From assembly GCF_014839805.1 (NCBI RefSeq), contig NC_051123.1, forward strand, positions 1,160,727-1,224,726: a DNA stretch of 64,000 nucleotides. Direction: 5' to 3'. The position numbers were made by a program, and so were the translations under genes. Within the stretch, counting starts at the first letter, position 1. Each line of letters starts with the position of its first letter. The DNA is from Manduca sexta (lineage: Eukaryota > Arthropoda > Insecta > Lepidoptera > Sphingidae). Shown piece by piece: positions 1-13,346 of the stretch. Under the pieces are notes generated by a model. It saw only the letters and a list, made by a program, of their open reading frames with translations, was not told where the DNA came from and searched no databases.

Positions 1-659
1 GAATGTTTACAAGTACAGGCCTACTACTAAACTGACATGGTTATTAAAAAACAACTCTTTTAAGTTGTATTTGCGCTTATAGTCGCTTGCAGTGTAACGT
101 TTACTGAAAGATCATTGTTACTAAACCTGCAATTTAAATAACAACTTTAATTCCACGAGGAAAAATACATTTCTGAAAATTTACAATTAATTTAAGTGGT
201 ATGTCAAGTATTCAACAACATGACCGCAAACACCCAATATCATTTATCGGAACACACCTACCATTGCCCTGGCTCTATAGGTGTACCAGCGGTGGCGAAT
301 ACTAAATATTAACGAGTTGTGTCCACGACTTCGTGTTCGTGGATAATTATTTTTACGATATCAGATTTTAAACAAAGCTTATTTCTGCTCATGATAACAC
401 TCTGTCTATTATCGAAAAATACATAAATATCCGTTCAGTAGTTTGGCAAATATGCGCTGACGAAAAATTTTAAAACATAAAATAATTTTTAAAGTTGCTG
501 ATTTGTATTCCATAATTATTTCCTAGTAATTTCTTTTTCATTACCTTATTTCATATCAGTGATCAGGCCTACTGGGTTTTAAAATAAAATAAGGTAAAGG
601 TTTAATGAAGGCGACCTATCTTTATCAGGTTCTATCCATATTACAGTATAATGCTGTGG

Positions 660-865
660 TTACTGGTACAATAGCACATACGTCTCGTATCCCCGCAATG
701 TGTATCCCATGATGTGACAGGGGTGTGCCGTATCGGTCACAAATTCCAGACTCCCGGCTGATACTGATTAGAAAAACTCAATATCACTCCGACATGAGAA
801 TCAAACCCGAGACCTCAGCACTACAGTCGTATTGTAATACAACTACGCCGAGGCACTCAACCACA
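660..865 (-). mobile_element. SINE-B copy
   Basis: On the minus strand a tRNA-like head (cctcggcgtagttg; gaggtctcgggtttgattct) followed by a body with ctgatactga, cgggagtctggaatttgtg and gatacgg. Diverged. Confidence 0.55.
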
Positions 866-1928
866 CGTTTTATAATCAATTGAAAACAAATACCGCATGA
901 AGCAGACCTATTCCACAAAAATCGTACCTTTTAAATGCTGACTCAATTCACAGGCATCATGTACGCTATATTAAAAATAACGCATGACGGCACACGTGAT
1001 CAGTCACACATATTACAAAAACGCATTTGCAAATGTAACTAAAGGTCCAAGGATATAGATCTATTTCTGTCATTGAAATAAAACATAATTCATTATTTAT
1101 TTCTGCCGTCAAGCGCCAGTATGCAAATGGTTTTTCGGCAAATAATCACTCCACTAAACCTGTTTATTTTATTACAGAATCTTGCAGAGGACTAGGTCTG
1201 GTGATTTTAAGTGATTATCATTCACATGGATAAGTTGTTTGCCTTAACAGAGGAGACTAGGGATTAGGAAACAGTTCTTGGTCTTATGAATATCTCATTT
1301 ACCATTGGCATCATCGCGCAACCTAAAAGAAACGTAATGGAAATTAGGGAAGGGCTAGGGTTTATATGGGCTTCTGGATGTCGCTGGCTCACGATTACAA
1401 GGTTCTAAGTCGCATTTTTGCATGAATTGAATTATATGACATATGCATGCCTTGCTAATTAATAATTTTCAATAATCCCGAAAAATAAATAAAGGGCCAC
1501 CATGATACAGTCTATTAAATTTTTCCTAGATAAATAAAAATTAACTTAGGATTTTGTAGTAGCATGCCAGCGATATCTTCTTTATCTTACAAAACGCAAC
1601 AGTTAGATGTCAATTCAATTCAAGCTTGTAATACCCGGTTGAGATGGTCCTTCCATGCTGTACACATAGGGACGTCTTAATTAACCAATCTCACTCTTTA
1701 ATTTGTTCATAAGTAGACATTTAACGTATCGAACTATTTAATAAATAATACATGAGCTGCCATTTGAGCTTCTGTTGTCTGAGTTGGCGTTGTATAAAGA
1801 ATAAAACACAGCTCTCCAAAACCGTCATATGCTGTAACTTAAGATATCATTTGAGATGTTGTTGATATATGTTTATTAAATAGCCACGATCTTAAGATGC
1901 TGACTTTAACACGGACACGGCAATGTGA

Positions 1929-2150
1929 CCTCACTGCACCTGATGGTAAGTGGAGTGGGGTCCAATAAAATGTCGACTGACGAGAGATGATTACCCCTCG
2001 GCAGTCGATACAATTATGCCGGCTTGTTGGAACCGGATATACGCAGGCTGATCCCGGAATGAGACACACGTGGGTTACTATCGCGGCTTTAAACACCTTG
2101 TGTATGGTGGTAGCTATCCAGGAGAATATAAAATATATCCTACCACCAGC
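1929..2150 (+). repeat. Rep-C copy, non-autonomous dispersed repeat
   Basis: cactgcacctgatggtaagt, gtggggtccaat, gtcgactgacgagagatgat, attatgccggcttgttggaa and aaatatatcctaccaccagc. The same order recurs at 8.9, 31.9, 43.6 (-) and 61.6 kb, which defines an element of about 220 bp. Confidence 0.8.
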
Positions 2151-4343
2151 AAACACTTCGGAGCAAAATTCAGTTGCATCTATTAATACAGCCTAGAGTC
2201 TAACTCTCCAGCGTCTCGAGTAACTTGGCCACACCTAAACTAGTCTTAATGTGGAAGAGTAAATAGAATATAGTATTAGATCTTAGTAACTAGAAGTGTT
2301 ACTAGTCCATACCAGTGGCGAAAGATGAAATTTTCTGACAAGGAACCCGACGTAACTTATAGATTTTAATAATATACATAAATACGGTTTGGAAATCTTT
2401 CTCATAATAATTAGATTTTACATAAACTGCGAAAGGGAAGCCGGCAGGAATCGGGTTATATAGACAGACCCTTTCCCACTTGTTCCCACATTTAAAGCCG
2501 CAACGAGGTTTCTCGAATCAAATGGAGCTAATCTGTGCCAAGAGCCAACACATCAGGGGCATCGTGGCCCTTTGTAAGAGAAAGTGGTTCGAAGTTCAAA
2601 GACCCTTTATTTCTCCGAGTATGTGATTTACTTAGCGTTCAATTGAAAGAGCGGGAATGGATGTTCTCATCACGGATTTGATCTGATTAAAGCGTGTATT
2701 GTTGGGTAATTTATACACGGCTTTATACTTTCCATGCACTCAACATTAAAAAACTAAGGCACCTGACCCTCATGGGTGCATTGAACTTTGTGTCCAAAAT
2801 CATAAGGTAATAATCATATCCAGGTGCATAACCTTAATACAGTAGATAACTCTACGGTTCTATTTTTTTTTAATAACTTTCGCAACTTCTTCGGTAGTTT
2901 AGTACTAAAGTAAACGACTGAGACAATAGTATTCTAGGTCTAGCATCACGGCTTCTGTATTTTTATTTTTCATACAGGTAAGTAGGTATAACAAAATAAC
3001 AATTTGCAATCAACCAAATACTTTGTAACATTCTGCAAAACTGATAATACAACATTGCAATAAATATTTATCAAGGTGAAATGTCACATTTCCCGCCAAT
3101 TTAACTGTCATGGCGGACAACATAAACAATAGTCTTGCAAATTGCATCAAAACCTTTTGGATTCTTCCAAACCGCTTTCGAGCAAGATATAAGTACTAAT
3201 TAACAAAGGTTTAACTGCGAGTTGTCAGAAGCGATGATTCACCGGCGGACAAAGACCTAAGACGCAGGGCTCTTGGCACTTGGCATAAAGAAATATTCCA
3301 TTCAGCCAATCGTATAAAGTCGGAATGTAAAATTTATGTAGAATTAATACATACATAAATATGTTTATACCTACTTAGTATTTTTTGTTTTTCTATAGTT
3401 CTGCGTACTTCTGACTAAATCCACGAAATGAAAGAGTCTTCGTTGTTTTTTTTACATATGAACGTACCTTTCCATTACATTTTAATTAAAAAGCGTCCTA
3501 TTAATGTATGATTATTCACATATTAAAGTTTTGTATTACGTAAATGTAAATTAACTAATGTTTTTAACATTCATGCGCATTGATTTGCAAATAAATCTAA
3601 ATAAATATAGAATAAATAATATTGTGCGACATATCGTTGGATACAAAGTTTACACGTTGGTCTAATTGGAACCAACAACTTGGCCAACGCGACAGCATGG
3701 ACAGGAAAGTTTTGTTGTTTATTATGATACATCCTAGGGCCTTATACAATGTTTTGACCATTCAGATTTCTTACTTACGATATCTGATAATATATATCCT
3801 TATATGGGGACACGGCATGCAACAACTATGTAATGTAAACATCTATACATAATATTTTAAAGCATAAGCTCACGCTTTCAACCTCGAGGAGTTAAGCAGA
3901 GGTGTAATTAGTGTACGCACATTTCATCGTAGTTAGCTGCAACTGGCTGCGTCCCATAATACGTTATGAGGCAGCTATATCTCCTTATCGGAAAATTATC
4001 CAACGCACATGTTACTTGGATTATTATTAAGAATCGAAAACTTGTGAAACTTTATTCCGATTAGTCCGTTTTTGCTATAAGATAAAGATCAGGATGGTTT
4101 ATTTTTCGACAGCAAATGTATAATACGTTTAGTTCTCGTTTAGAAATAAACATATGTCCAACCAGCTTTTGCTTGCGTCACAACCAACGTGAAAATGCTT
4201 CCCGGGATAAAAAGTATCTTATAACATTCAGGAGTAATGTAGCTTCCTATTTTTCAAAATAGTTCTAGTAGTTCCTGCGATTAGCGTGCTCAAAAACATT
4301 TTTTTAGCTTTATAATATTAGCATAGTTTATATCAAAATATAA

Positions 4344-4660
4344 GCGGCGATAGCCTAGTTGGTTGCGGAACGGACTGCCGAGACGAATGTCCGCAGGTTC
4401 AAATCCCAAGGGCACACACCTCTGACTTTTCTAAAATTATGTGTGTATTCTTTGTGAAATATCGCTTGCTTTAATGGTGAAGGAAAATATCGTGAGGAAA
4501 CCTGCACATCTGAGAAGTTCTCTATAGGAATTTCGAAGGTGTCTGAAGTCTACCAATCCGCACTAGGCCAGCGTGGTGGACTAAGGCCTAATTCCTCTGA
4601 GTAGTAGAGGAGGCCCGTGCCCAATAGTGGGACAGTATAAAAATACAGGGTTGATATTAT
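4344..4660 (+). mobile_element. SINE-A, tRNA-derived SINE, near full length
   Basis: tRNA-like head with A-box-like tagcctagttggt and B-box-like ggttcaaatccca, then a conserved body (tcgtgaggaaacctgcac, ctaggccagcgtggtggact) ending gcccaatagtgggacagt. Same family as the copies near 16.1, 25.5, 27.1 and 33.5 kb. Confidence 0.8.
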
Positions 4661-5367
4661 TATATCACAATATACAATTTGTCAGAGTATTACAACCGGG
4701 GTATTAGTTATTTGCACAAACTTTGCCCGGGCAAACATTGAACACTGATTGCAAACGAAAACAATATAACCACTATTGTTTGCGTATGACCGGTGAACTT
4801 TGTATACTTTGTTATTGTCAATAGCAAATAATTAAACCAGTACTAAAGTATACCTTTATGATGTGTGGCTAAGATGTTTTTATTACATAGATACGTTGTC
4901 CGAGCTCAATACTGGCAAGACGAATGTAAGGCAATTCCCCGACGTTCACTTAGTCAACCTCGAACCACTGTCGCGGCTAGTCGCCTTACTACCTATTTGT
5001 ATTCTATTAATTAAATGCCTTCCTGTGTTTTTAGACGATGTACAAATTATACAGCAACTATAAAAGAAAAAAACGTTTCATTTTATGTGTAAGTATAACT
5101 ATTTAACTTATATTTATCAAATAAACCGAATGAATTTTATTCGACTGTCATGGCGGCGGCGCGGCGGTCGACGCTCGCGCCATGTCAATGCGAGCTGCTA
5201 AAGGGAAGATGGGTAATGACTGTCTCAGGCTTTATAAACCTACTATTTCTGTTTTATAATATAATAACACGGTATGAAATAAAATCATGTAATAGGTAAT
5301 AGTTTAATTTAAAAAATACATCAAATACTTGTAAATATTTACGGTTGTGCTTTTGTTTGAATTATAG

Positions 5368-5809
5368 AATCCCTAAAGATGGACTGCTAAAAGAAAAATG
5401 GTTGTGTGTGATTAGAACTCAAAGGTGTGAGAATGATTGGATACCAACTACATATTCTACCGTCTGTTCCGATCATTTCCTAGAGAGTGACATATACGTA
5501 ACCAAAAATAATGTTAAAAATCACATAAATGCAAAAGGTCACATAATCCTTCCTACTGTAAAGGATATTCAAATTATTAAAAATCGGATTTTAAAATCGT
5601 TTGTAAGTTGTAACGACGTATTTCAGGCTTTAAATGTTCATTCCTTAGAGCAACACCCGACGTTTAATCATAGATTACACCTTATCCGCGCTGTTATAAA
5701 TAAATTCATTAATGTTCGCTTACATTTCGCACACAAAACTAATATAGATTGTAAAACTGATTATAAAAGACAAAAAAGGAATAAATTAAGTTTGTTTGAA
5801 GTTATATAA
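5368..5809 (+). CDS. THAP-domain protein, 3' exon or fragment
   Basis: Open frame of 147 codons including the stop (5369-5809), preceded by an acceptor (attatag, ending at 5367). It carries the second half of a THAP C2CH zinc finger: IPKDGLLKEKW, then WIPTTYSTVCSDHF, which contains the invariant Trp, the Pro and the Cys-x2-His ligands. The first Cys pair should be in an upstream exon that I could not find. After the finger come about 90 residues ending with HLIRAVINKFINVRLHFAHK, which resembles the C-terminal end of P-element/THAP9-type transposases, followed by a basic tail and stop. No DDE catalytic core lies between, so this is either a short host THAP gene or an internally deleted P-element-like copy. 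THAP fingers bind DNA. Confidence 0.6.
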
Positions 5810-6314
5810 AGTAAACACGCTGGCGCTAAATAACTAGAGTTTTATGATGGAGACGATGATATATTATTACTTAAAGAATTTTTGTATACCTAGTCTTACG
5901 TATATAGAGCATTTAAAGCAATGAATAAATTTTTTTTATATAGTTCACCTTACTGTCTAAAATAAATGTTTCTCTGCTCACACAATAAATTGTTTTATTA
6001 AAATGAAGTGTCCAATTTTCCCCAAATTTCTCTGATTGTAGGTCACACGCGCTTTGGCCAATGAGCGTGCGGCACTAACGTTGTTACGTAACTGTCGATG
6101 TATATATATCCTTTTCTAACGAATGTTTGCTGCATCTTTTTATTCCTTCTTCGAACCAATTTGTAATTATATGTATAGGTACGTGACTATAGCACATAGT
6201 GCGCCGTTTTTTTGTGCCATTTTGTTAGTGTATGCCGCGTCTATTTGTAAAACGTCATTGATGTGTGGTGGGTTTTTTTATAGCACGGTAAATCTATTGC
6301 GCTGGATGATATGT

Positions 6315-6440
6315 ATATCCGGTTTCAAATAGGCCAGTATAATTGTCGACTGGCGAAGGAATAATCTTTTATCAATTGATACCCTACCTGGACCCCATAC
6401 AGCTTACCTTCATATACAGAGGGGTCATTTTGGCGTGCTC
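6315..6440 (-). repeat. Rep-C fragment
   Basis: Reverse orientation: ggtttcaaataggccagtat, aattgtcgactggcgaagga and ggaccccatacagcttacc. Confidence 0.55.
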
Positions 6441-7114
6441 TTTTAAAGAAAGACTAAAATGATGACTACTAAGGGATTCCCTAACATTCAACTTTAGCCA
6501 AGTACATGTTTGGTTGTCCGCAAATCTCATTCACGATGCGAAATGCAACAGCAAGCTCTCTTCATCTTATTTTCCTGACAGTGGTATTATTGGTAGTCGG
6601 CCTACTAGCTGTAAAGCATTGCTTTTCAAAGTGAGGAGCGCGCTCTCTTAGGGAATCCTGACAGCAAGTAAAGAGTGGCGCGGGCCCGCAGGACGTGTGC
6701 GATTTTGTTAATTTTTATACCTCGGTAACAATATCTACTTTTTTCAGAATGAAATGTACCTAATATATCCTTTTGTATAGTGGTCAACGTATATACAAAT
6801 TTCACATGATTGGTTGAGTAAGTAAGGGGTGAAGATAAACGAATTGATTTTTATAATATTAGGATACCCGGTAAGCCTCCTGACTCCCACGTCCTTACGT
6901 TTCGATGAAAGAAAGGGAAGGGGCAGAGAAAGGGAACGTGTTCATTTCTATTTTAGATATTAGAGTCGTGGCAAGAAATTCCTTAGGAACCCTTGCTGTA
7001 GAGTATACATAGAAAAATATGTCACGTGGTTTTAACTCAAGAAACCAATCAAGTATCACTGTTTAGTAGAAAAATTACGCAGGTTTTATTTCCAATAAAC
7101 TTGCCCCATTCTTA

Positions 7115-7126
7115 CCCCCCCCCCCC
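7115..7126. repeat. C12 homopolymer
   Basis: Twelve consecutive C, unusual in this AT-rich DNA; assembly or base-calling length may be uncertain. Confidence 0.85.
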
Positions 7127-7678
7127 TCCCTTCCTGCGCTATGTAGTCATATTGCATGAATGAACCGAAAGTCATTGGCAAAGACTTTCAGCGTAGTTAA
7201 CATTATCAACGCTGATAAGGGTGACATTTGACCTCGCGCGCGTGCTTTATTTTGAGCGCTTATATAATGGCACGACCTTATGACTCCTGTTTAAGGGGCA
7301 GTTTTGCATAACTCGATTCGACATCTGTGTAGATGATCTTTACTAATGACTATATTGGTGAATTCTATTTACTTCTTAGTATTATAAATGCAAGAGATGT
7401 TTAGATTTTTATTAGAAGGAAACGCAGAAACCTTTTTACGTATTTGGAAGATATTTAGCACACAATAGACCAAGTTCTTGATTTACAACGCAGAACATTT
7501 TTTTTTATATAGTTGCAATCGAATAGGCTTTTGTCTTCCATCTCACCTGATGGAAAGTGGTCACTCATTAGTGGCTCATCTGTTACAAAATGATCTCCAC
7601 TGCCAATAAAAAATAAGTAACCTATACACACCAACAAGATAATCATGTATGTTGCATTTATACATCAATGTATCACAA

Positions 7679-7870
7679 TCAGGTCGCTACACGATAGATA
7701 GCGTCGACCCCAAACATAACCCCAAATCACGTGGAACACAACGCGTTGACACAACGATGTTGAAATATGATGGTGTCATGATCACAGGTGTCGGCGTTAT
7801 CGGGTCGTTTGGTATTATTGCTTTTATATTGTTGGCTCATGTTGAATTTAATGTTTCTTTCTTCTCATAA
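7679..7870 (+). CDS. Candidate exon with one membrane segment, unknown protein
   Basis: Unrecognised. An acceptor-like caatcag ends at 7680 or a little earlier, and the frame then stays open to TAA at 7868-7870. The peptide has a polar part (RYTIDSVDPKHNPKSRG..., VDTTMLKYDG) followed by a hydrophobic stretch (VMITGVGVIGSFGIIAFILL) that could cross a membrane. Third codon positions are richer in G/C than the surrounding DNA, which is why it is listed. No donor or partner exon was found, so it may be a chance frame or a decayed coding fragment. Confidence 0.2.
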   Translation, partial: SGRYTIDSVDPKHNPKSRGTQRVDTTMLKYDGVMITGVGVIGSFGIIAFILLAHVEFNVSFFS

Positions 7871-8902
7871 GGGTAGTGCTTTCTTTATTCATCCTCTTGC
7901 CTACTAAGTTCGTCCTATTTTTATCCCTTACTTATTTGGTGCCTGTTCAGTTCGCTCTCTTTTTGTCTTCCCTTAATTCCTCTTTTTGTCCTTTACTATC
8001 CTTGTCGAACCATGGCCCGCTGGTGGTCCATCACCATCATAAACAACAGCAGCTTGACTTCAAATTACAAAGTACTTAGCACGAATTATTGCTCAGTGTG
8101 AATTCATGTCACTTTTTGATCTACGTGGTTTTAGCTCACATATTTCAATTTCGGGAATTGCCATCTATGTACTTTTAAACATATCGGTGCGTTTAAAAGT
8201 CTGCATTGTTTTTGTTGATCTAAGCCTTAAGATTTTAATAATCGGCATCAAAAATCCAAATCAAGTCATTTCACACGAAATCGATGAGGAAAATTTTTAT
8301 TTCAACTTACACTCACGATGTCGACGTACAATTTAAAATTATCTTCAACTATAATACCAGTTTAATATTACTATCGACATTATCAGGAGATCTTAAAATC
8401 TTTAGAAATTAAACACGAAACACCCACGCGAGTCATTCATGTAGATGATATAACAATTTGAAATTCTGTTGCAATGAATCAATCTGTAATGTTTTCACTA
8501 ACTTGTTCCAGTTCCTTTACCTGTATTAAAGTAAAAGGACGAAATATCATAATATCAGTATCGTTTTTACGAGTAATGAGGCTATCGGATACCTCAAAAT
8601 CTACTCTTCTTTAATGATCTCTTTTTCGATCAAAATAATTATAATTAATATTACATTGAATGCTACACGATTTTTTGCAATTTATATATTATTTCATTAT
8701 GTTACAGGTACGTATCTTTACTACGTAATTAAGGTGATTTAATGTGTAAGTGAAACTTAGACGGAAGTTTTTTGCTTTTCATTTTCTTTCAAATCAATTT
8801 AAAAACCAATTTGGAAATTGCTTTAAATTTTTTAAACGCTATCAGCAGCTCTTACCACCTTCCTAACTCTATAGCTGCCAAATATTTTACACGGGCAAAA
8901 AA

Positions 8903-9117
8903 CCTCTCTGAACTTGATGGTAACTGTAGTAGGGTTCAGATAGAGTATCGACTGACGAGAGATGATCACTTCTCGTTAGTCTACATAATTATGCTGGTCT
9001 GCTTGAAACTGGATATACACAGGTTAATCTCGGAACGTGAGACACTTACGTGAGCCACTATGATGGGTTTTGCTCCATGTATACAATGGTACCTATCCGG
9101 GCGGTTACAAATGGATA
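8903..9117 (+). repeat. Rep-C copy
   Basis: gaacttgatggtaactgtag, gtatcgactgacgagagatg, acttacgtgagccactatga and ctatccgggcggtt. Confidence 0.7.
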
Positions 9118-11149
9118 TTTGGATGGATTAGAAACACAAGTATCGTATAATTTTGATAGTTTCTTAACCATTAACGGTACTAACTTCAGTTGAAGCTGTT
9201 TCTAATTGCTGACGTATTTTAAGTCTTCCATAACTTAAGATTCCGTTGACTATGCAGTGTATAAAAATAATGCTTCATGCACATTTTATCCCAGATTTCA
9301 TATACATTTTTTTTAAGTATCTATACACACTTCAAGATGTACTTAGGTAATATATTTGAATACATGAAGGCGGTAAAGTCTATTTAATTAAATTCCATCT
9401 GAGCACTTTATCTGGATAGATATGACATATAGTATTCCACGACCTGATCTTTGCGTCAAATTTCATGCAAATTCATGGAGCCGTTTCAAGGTTTACTTCT
9501 AAGTAATATATCATTTATATCACAAACTTTCACACTTATAACTTTAGTATGACGTTCACGTTCACCATTAGGGCAGGCAGAGAGCATATATTACTAAACT
9601 GTCTTTTATTTTATCTAAATTTATTAATCTATGGTGAGATATCATTCGAGGATATTTTTAGTCTTTCATTCCATTATTAAAGATGTCATCACTTTGTCTG
9701 GAATATTTAATCTTTGTTCTGACTATTACCGACTTTTAGTAAATCTCTTACTTTTTTTATTTTATTAGAGTAAGCAAGTAATAACTCCAGCGCATTACAG
9801 TCACATTTATAATTTATGTTAATAAGTCATTCATCGCTCCAGTAATGCTTACAAAACAAGAATTTTCAAAAGTAACTCGCACTACATTCGCAAAGTTGTT
9901 TGACAACAAGATATTTTCGGCTCATTTGCTGAGTCACACTTGAGCGGTCTTTCTTCGTAATACATTAGGTATCAAATACAGACATTTAAATAACATCACG
10001 CAGTTTCATGCATTGGGCAAAAAGACTTTTTTTTATGTTATAGGGGGTTAACGAGTATACGGTTCACCTGTTGGTAAGTGATCACCGTCGCCCATGAACA
10101 TCTGCAATACCAGGAGGCATAGAGATGCGTTGCCGGCCTTTTAGGTCAAAATACGCTGTTTTTTTAAGGTCACCAGATCGCATTCTTACGGAAATGCTGC
10201 TGGGGGCAATTGGTTCCATATTTTTGTAGTGCGTGGTAAAAAATGTCGACAGAAATGACAAAAACATCACATAAAAACGATATATCTTGCCCCTTAAAAT
10301 ACCCCTTACCATTTTTACTTGCCCTTTATGGGGTTTTGAGCGGCTTCACAATGTACCCTAAAGGTGATATTTCATTTAAAAAAATCAAATCATGCAATAT
10401 CGGGCCAATGAGACTTTTAATTGAAATGTTGATGGTGGACGTTTCAGTTTTGTCTACAGAATGAATAAAACAATCGATACACGGTGTTGTTTCAGAGAAA
10501 CTCAATGCGAGGCGATAATATTGTTGTGGCGTTTTTTAAATCACGGGTCTCTTCTACTATTGAGAGGGTTTAGGGCTTAAACCACGCTGGACTAGTGGGG
10601 TTGGTAGACTTCTTATACCTTCGAAATGTGTCGTTATATCAGTGTAATTCCAAGATTCAAATTTCTTCCAATGCTATTGATATGACGCATTCATAATCTC
10701 TAGATTCATGAGGATGGAAAAAACAACTAGGACCCCTTCAATTTCAAACCATTCAAGTTCGGTTCAGCGGCTCTAGCGCGTTTGTGAACTGTATTCCCTG
10801 GTAATAAGGCACTCGTGGTGCTGCTATGTCGGAAACTAACCAAATAGCTTTAAGACATTATAGTAGAGGTACAGAAACTGAAACATACTTTTGCCTTTCC
10901 TACACCTTATGCATATGTACCCTAAGGTGGCTTATCAGTCACAAGATATCAAAGCAACGACCCTCCACAGAGCCCGCAAGGCTGTGAAAGCTTCGTTTCG
11001 TGCTACCACGGCCATTGCACCCAACTTGCATTACAAAGTATGCGTACGTGACGCTCAGCGCATATACACCGGATACCTTTAACAATCTTTAGATGCTTTT
11101 GAAGGCTGAAGTCAGAATACAATCATATGTGTCATATCGGCCTCAGTCA

Positions 11150-11545
11150 GATTGTCTCGGTGACGTAGTTGTACTTGTACACGGTACGAGTAAGACTACC
11201 ACGCTGAGGTCCTGGGTTCGAATCCCGGGTCAAGCCAAAATAAGTGTGAAAGAATTTTTTAATTTTATAAAATTACTCAGTCGCAGCTCGGAGTCACGAA
11301 ATTGGCCTTACGCCGCTAAAATGATATGATACAGCTGTACCTCGGAAATCGCATAAAGCCGTTCGTCCTGAACTCGTCGGATCCCGGTCGGATTTCCGTC
11401 TCACCGGACTGTAAGAGTGAAGGAACAGAGAGTGCACCGGTGTATTGCGCACACACATCTGCACTATAAAATTTCCTGCGTACTTGGCTGATCTCCGTTG
11501 AAATTAGCGGCCGTAGCCGAAGTTCGGTTAGGAAGGAATCATCAT
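11150..11545 (+). mobile_element. SINE-B-headed SINE with a second type of body
   Basis: Head gattgtctcggtgacgtagt and ctgggttcgaatcccgggtc (clear B box). The body differs from most SINE-B copies: gtgaaggaacagagagtgca, gcacacacatctgcac, gtacttggctgatctccgtt. The same body occurs at 46383-46665. Confidence 0.75.
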
Positions 11546-11733
11546 CGGCCTCATTAAAAGAGGCTAAAGAATTCGCAGAAAACAAAACCACATTAGAGAC
11601 AGTGCGTCATACATTCGCTTATCAAAATATAATCCATATAGAGCCTTTTATGGACGTACTAAATCCTTTCCTTTTAGGCATGATACCTACCTAATTCTAT
11701 ATTATCTATTAAAGTATCATGGTAAGTAGAGGT

Positions 11734-11884
11734 CAGTGGCGAAGGGTCCACATAACACGATTCCTACCGGCTTACCTTTATGTAGAATATAATTATCATT
11801 ACGATTTGCGGACCGCATTCATGTATATTTGTACCTATATGTTGTGTCGGGTTCCTTTCCAAAAAATTTCACCTTTCGCCACTG
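11734..11884. mobile_element. MITE-F, hAT-like short element
   Basis: 151 bp with inverted ends CAGTGGCGAAGGGT and ACCTTTCGCCACTG. Flanks gtagaggt (11726-11733) and gtagagag (11885-11892) agree at 6 of 8 bases, as expected for an aged 8-bp hAT duplication. A solo end of the same type (accagtggcgaaagatgaaa) occurs at about 2310-2365. Confidence 0.65.
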
Positions 11885-12509
11885 GTAGAGAGGGTATAGG
11901 ATAGATTCTTATTTTCACTCATAAACTACATTATATATTTTATTGGATTACTTCTATTCCGGTAATATCTCGCAAACACCCACGCGCAACAGCTATTACG
12001 TAAAACAAGAGTTTGTGGGATTTCGCTGTCACTGACGTACAATTAGGTCTGCCTATCTCTGTAGGTTAGGAGCTTAACATTGATAACGGTGGAAATATCA
12101 GCGTGGCAATACAAAAGTAAGCTCATGCGGCACGTTATCCCTAAATGTTTTTGTTGTAATCAATAAAATACCATTTGTTACGGAATATTAGTATTAAATT
12201 CAGGTGAGAATACTTTGTCACCTTCCTGACCATCTTCAATTAAAACTTTAACAAAAAAAATAATTAGAATGATCCTCAGTAGAGTTCACGGGAGAGACAG
12301 GAGTCAATACGTTTCCAGTAATTTCAACAATCTAATGGCACATGTATTTGTATCTGTTTCCATAGAAATGCAATTAATAACTTAATTTACTGGTGGTGAT
12401 ACTCTCATATGTGAGAGTCGGCCTGGACAGGTACCATCGCAATGTCTATTTCTGCCACCAATTAGCAGTGTATTTCATTGTTGTGTTCTGGTTTGAAAAA
12501 CATGGTAGC

Positions 12510-12670
12510 GAGTGTAACTACTGCACGTAATAAGACTTAAGATTTCATGTCTCAGGATGGCGAGCGCAGTGGAATACCAAACAATAATTTGTAATTTAAG
12601 GAGTTAGATGGTGTTGCTACTGTTTATGGGCGGTCATAAGGGTACTATGAGATCAGCTAGGCGACTTACT
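12510..12670 (-). repeat. Rep-D copy
   Basis: Reverse orientation: tcaggatggcgagcgcagtg, gaataccaaacaataatttg, ctactgtttatgggcggtca. Confidence 0.7.
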
Positions 12671-13346
12671 TAAGCCCGAAATTAATAAAACTATCTCAAT
12701 TGTTATTTTCGGATCGATCCCGAGAATAAACGAGACAAAAGAAGTCACTTGTGTGCATGTCAACATTTATACTGATTGGACTATATCGATCCGACAATAG
12801 CAATTGGGGTCGTTTACCGAAACCGTCAACAACAATTTCAATACTGACAGTTCGATGACACCCATTATATCATAACGTGAGTGTTCACATTGAATTAAAA
12901 CTATTTTATGAATTTTATCATGGTTTTTTATATCTCCCGACGTTTCCAAGACTTTGCAGCCTTCATGGTCACTTGTTGGTGTTGGTCACCGGAAAAGTCA
13001 AATTACACAAAAAGTCGAATATGTCTTTATTTTCATATATTCATTTGACTTTCGTTAATAAACGATACGTCGGAAGATAATTATAATACAAAAACCCCGA
13101 GAAAATGTGTAAAATATGTGTATTTTAATGTCTAACATTTGTGTAAACATAAGAAATCATTGTGGGTGTTTACATTTAAATTTGTCGCAAGTACCGCGCG
13201 GTTACAGCGATGCAGTCGAGCGTTTTTTTCCATACGGGTTTACACACCAACGCCGCTGCAGCGTTGCAAACGCACTGCCTTTACGCGGCAAATTTAAAGG
13301 AGTCCTAACAATATATTTTATGGAAATCCATTTTCAAAATACCTTA

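Larger units (their letters stand above)
1..5367. other. Repeat-rich intergenic DNA
   Basis: Apart from the SINE-B (660), Rep-C (1929), MITE-F end (2310) and SINE-A (4344) copies listed separately, 1-659, 866-1928, 2151-4343 and 4661-5367 show AT-rich sequence with no convincing exon. A GC-rich patch at 5148-5205 (atggcggcggcgcgg…) stands out but does not join to the THAP exon. Confidence 0.5.

Noticed and set aside
3114..3203. Short frame starting ATGGCGGACAAC as a small gene
   Set aside because: Only 29 codons, no relatives recognised and no splice or regulatory support.
4344..4425. Functional tRNA gene
   Set aside because: A- and B-box-like sequences are present but the cloverleaf arms do not pair, and the sequence continues as a SINE found at several other places.
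5150..5212. GC-rich start (ATGGCGGCGGCG…, with Cys-Gln-Cys) as the missing first exon of the THAP protein
   Set aside because: Neither possible reading frame joins the exon at 5368 across the only good donor (gtaatg) without an immediate stop, and the Cys spacing (C-x1-C) does not fit the THAP pattern.
11316..11591. 91-codon minus-strand frame as a gene
   Set aside because: It is the reverse complement of the SINE body at 11150-11545.
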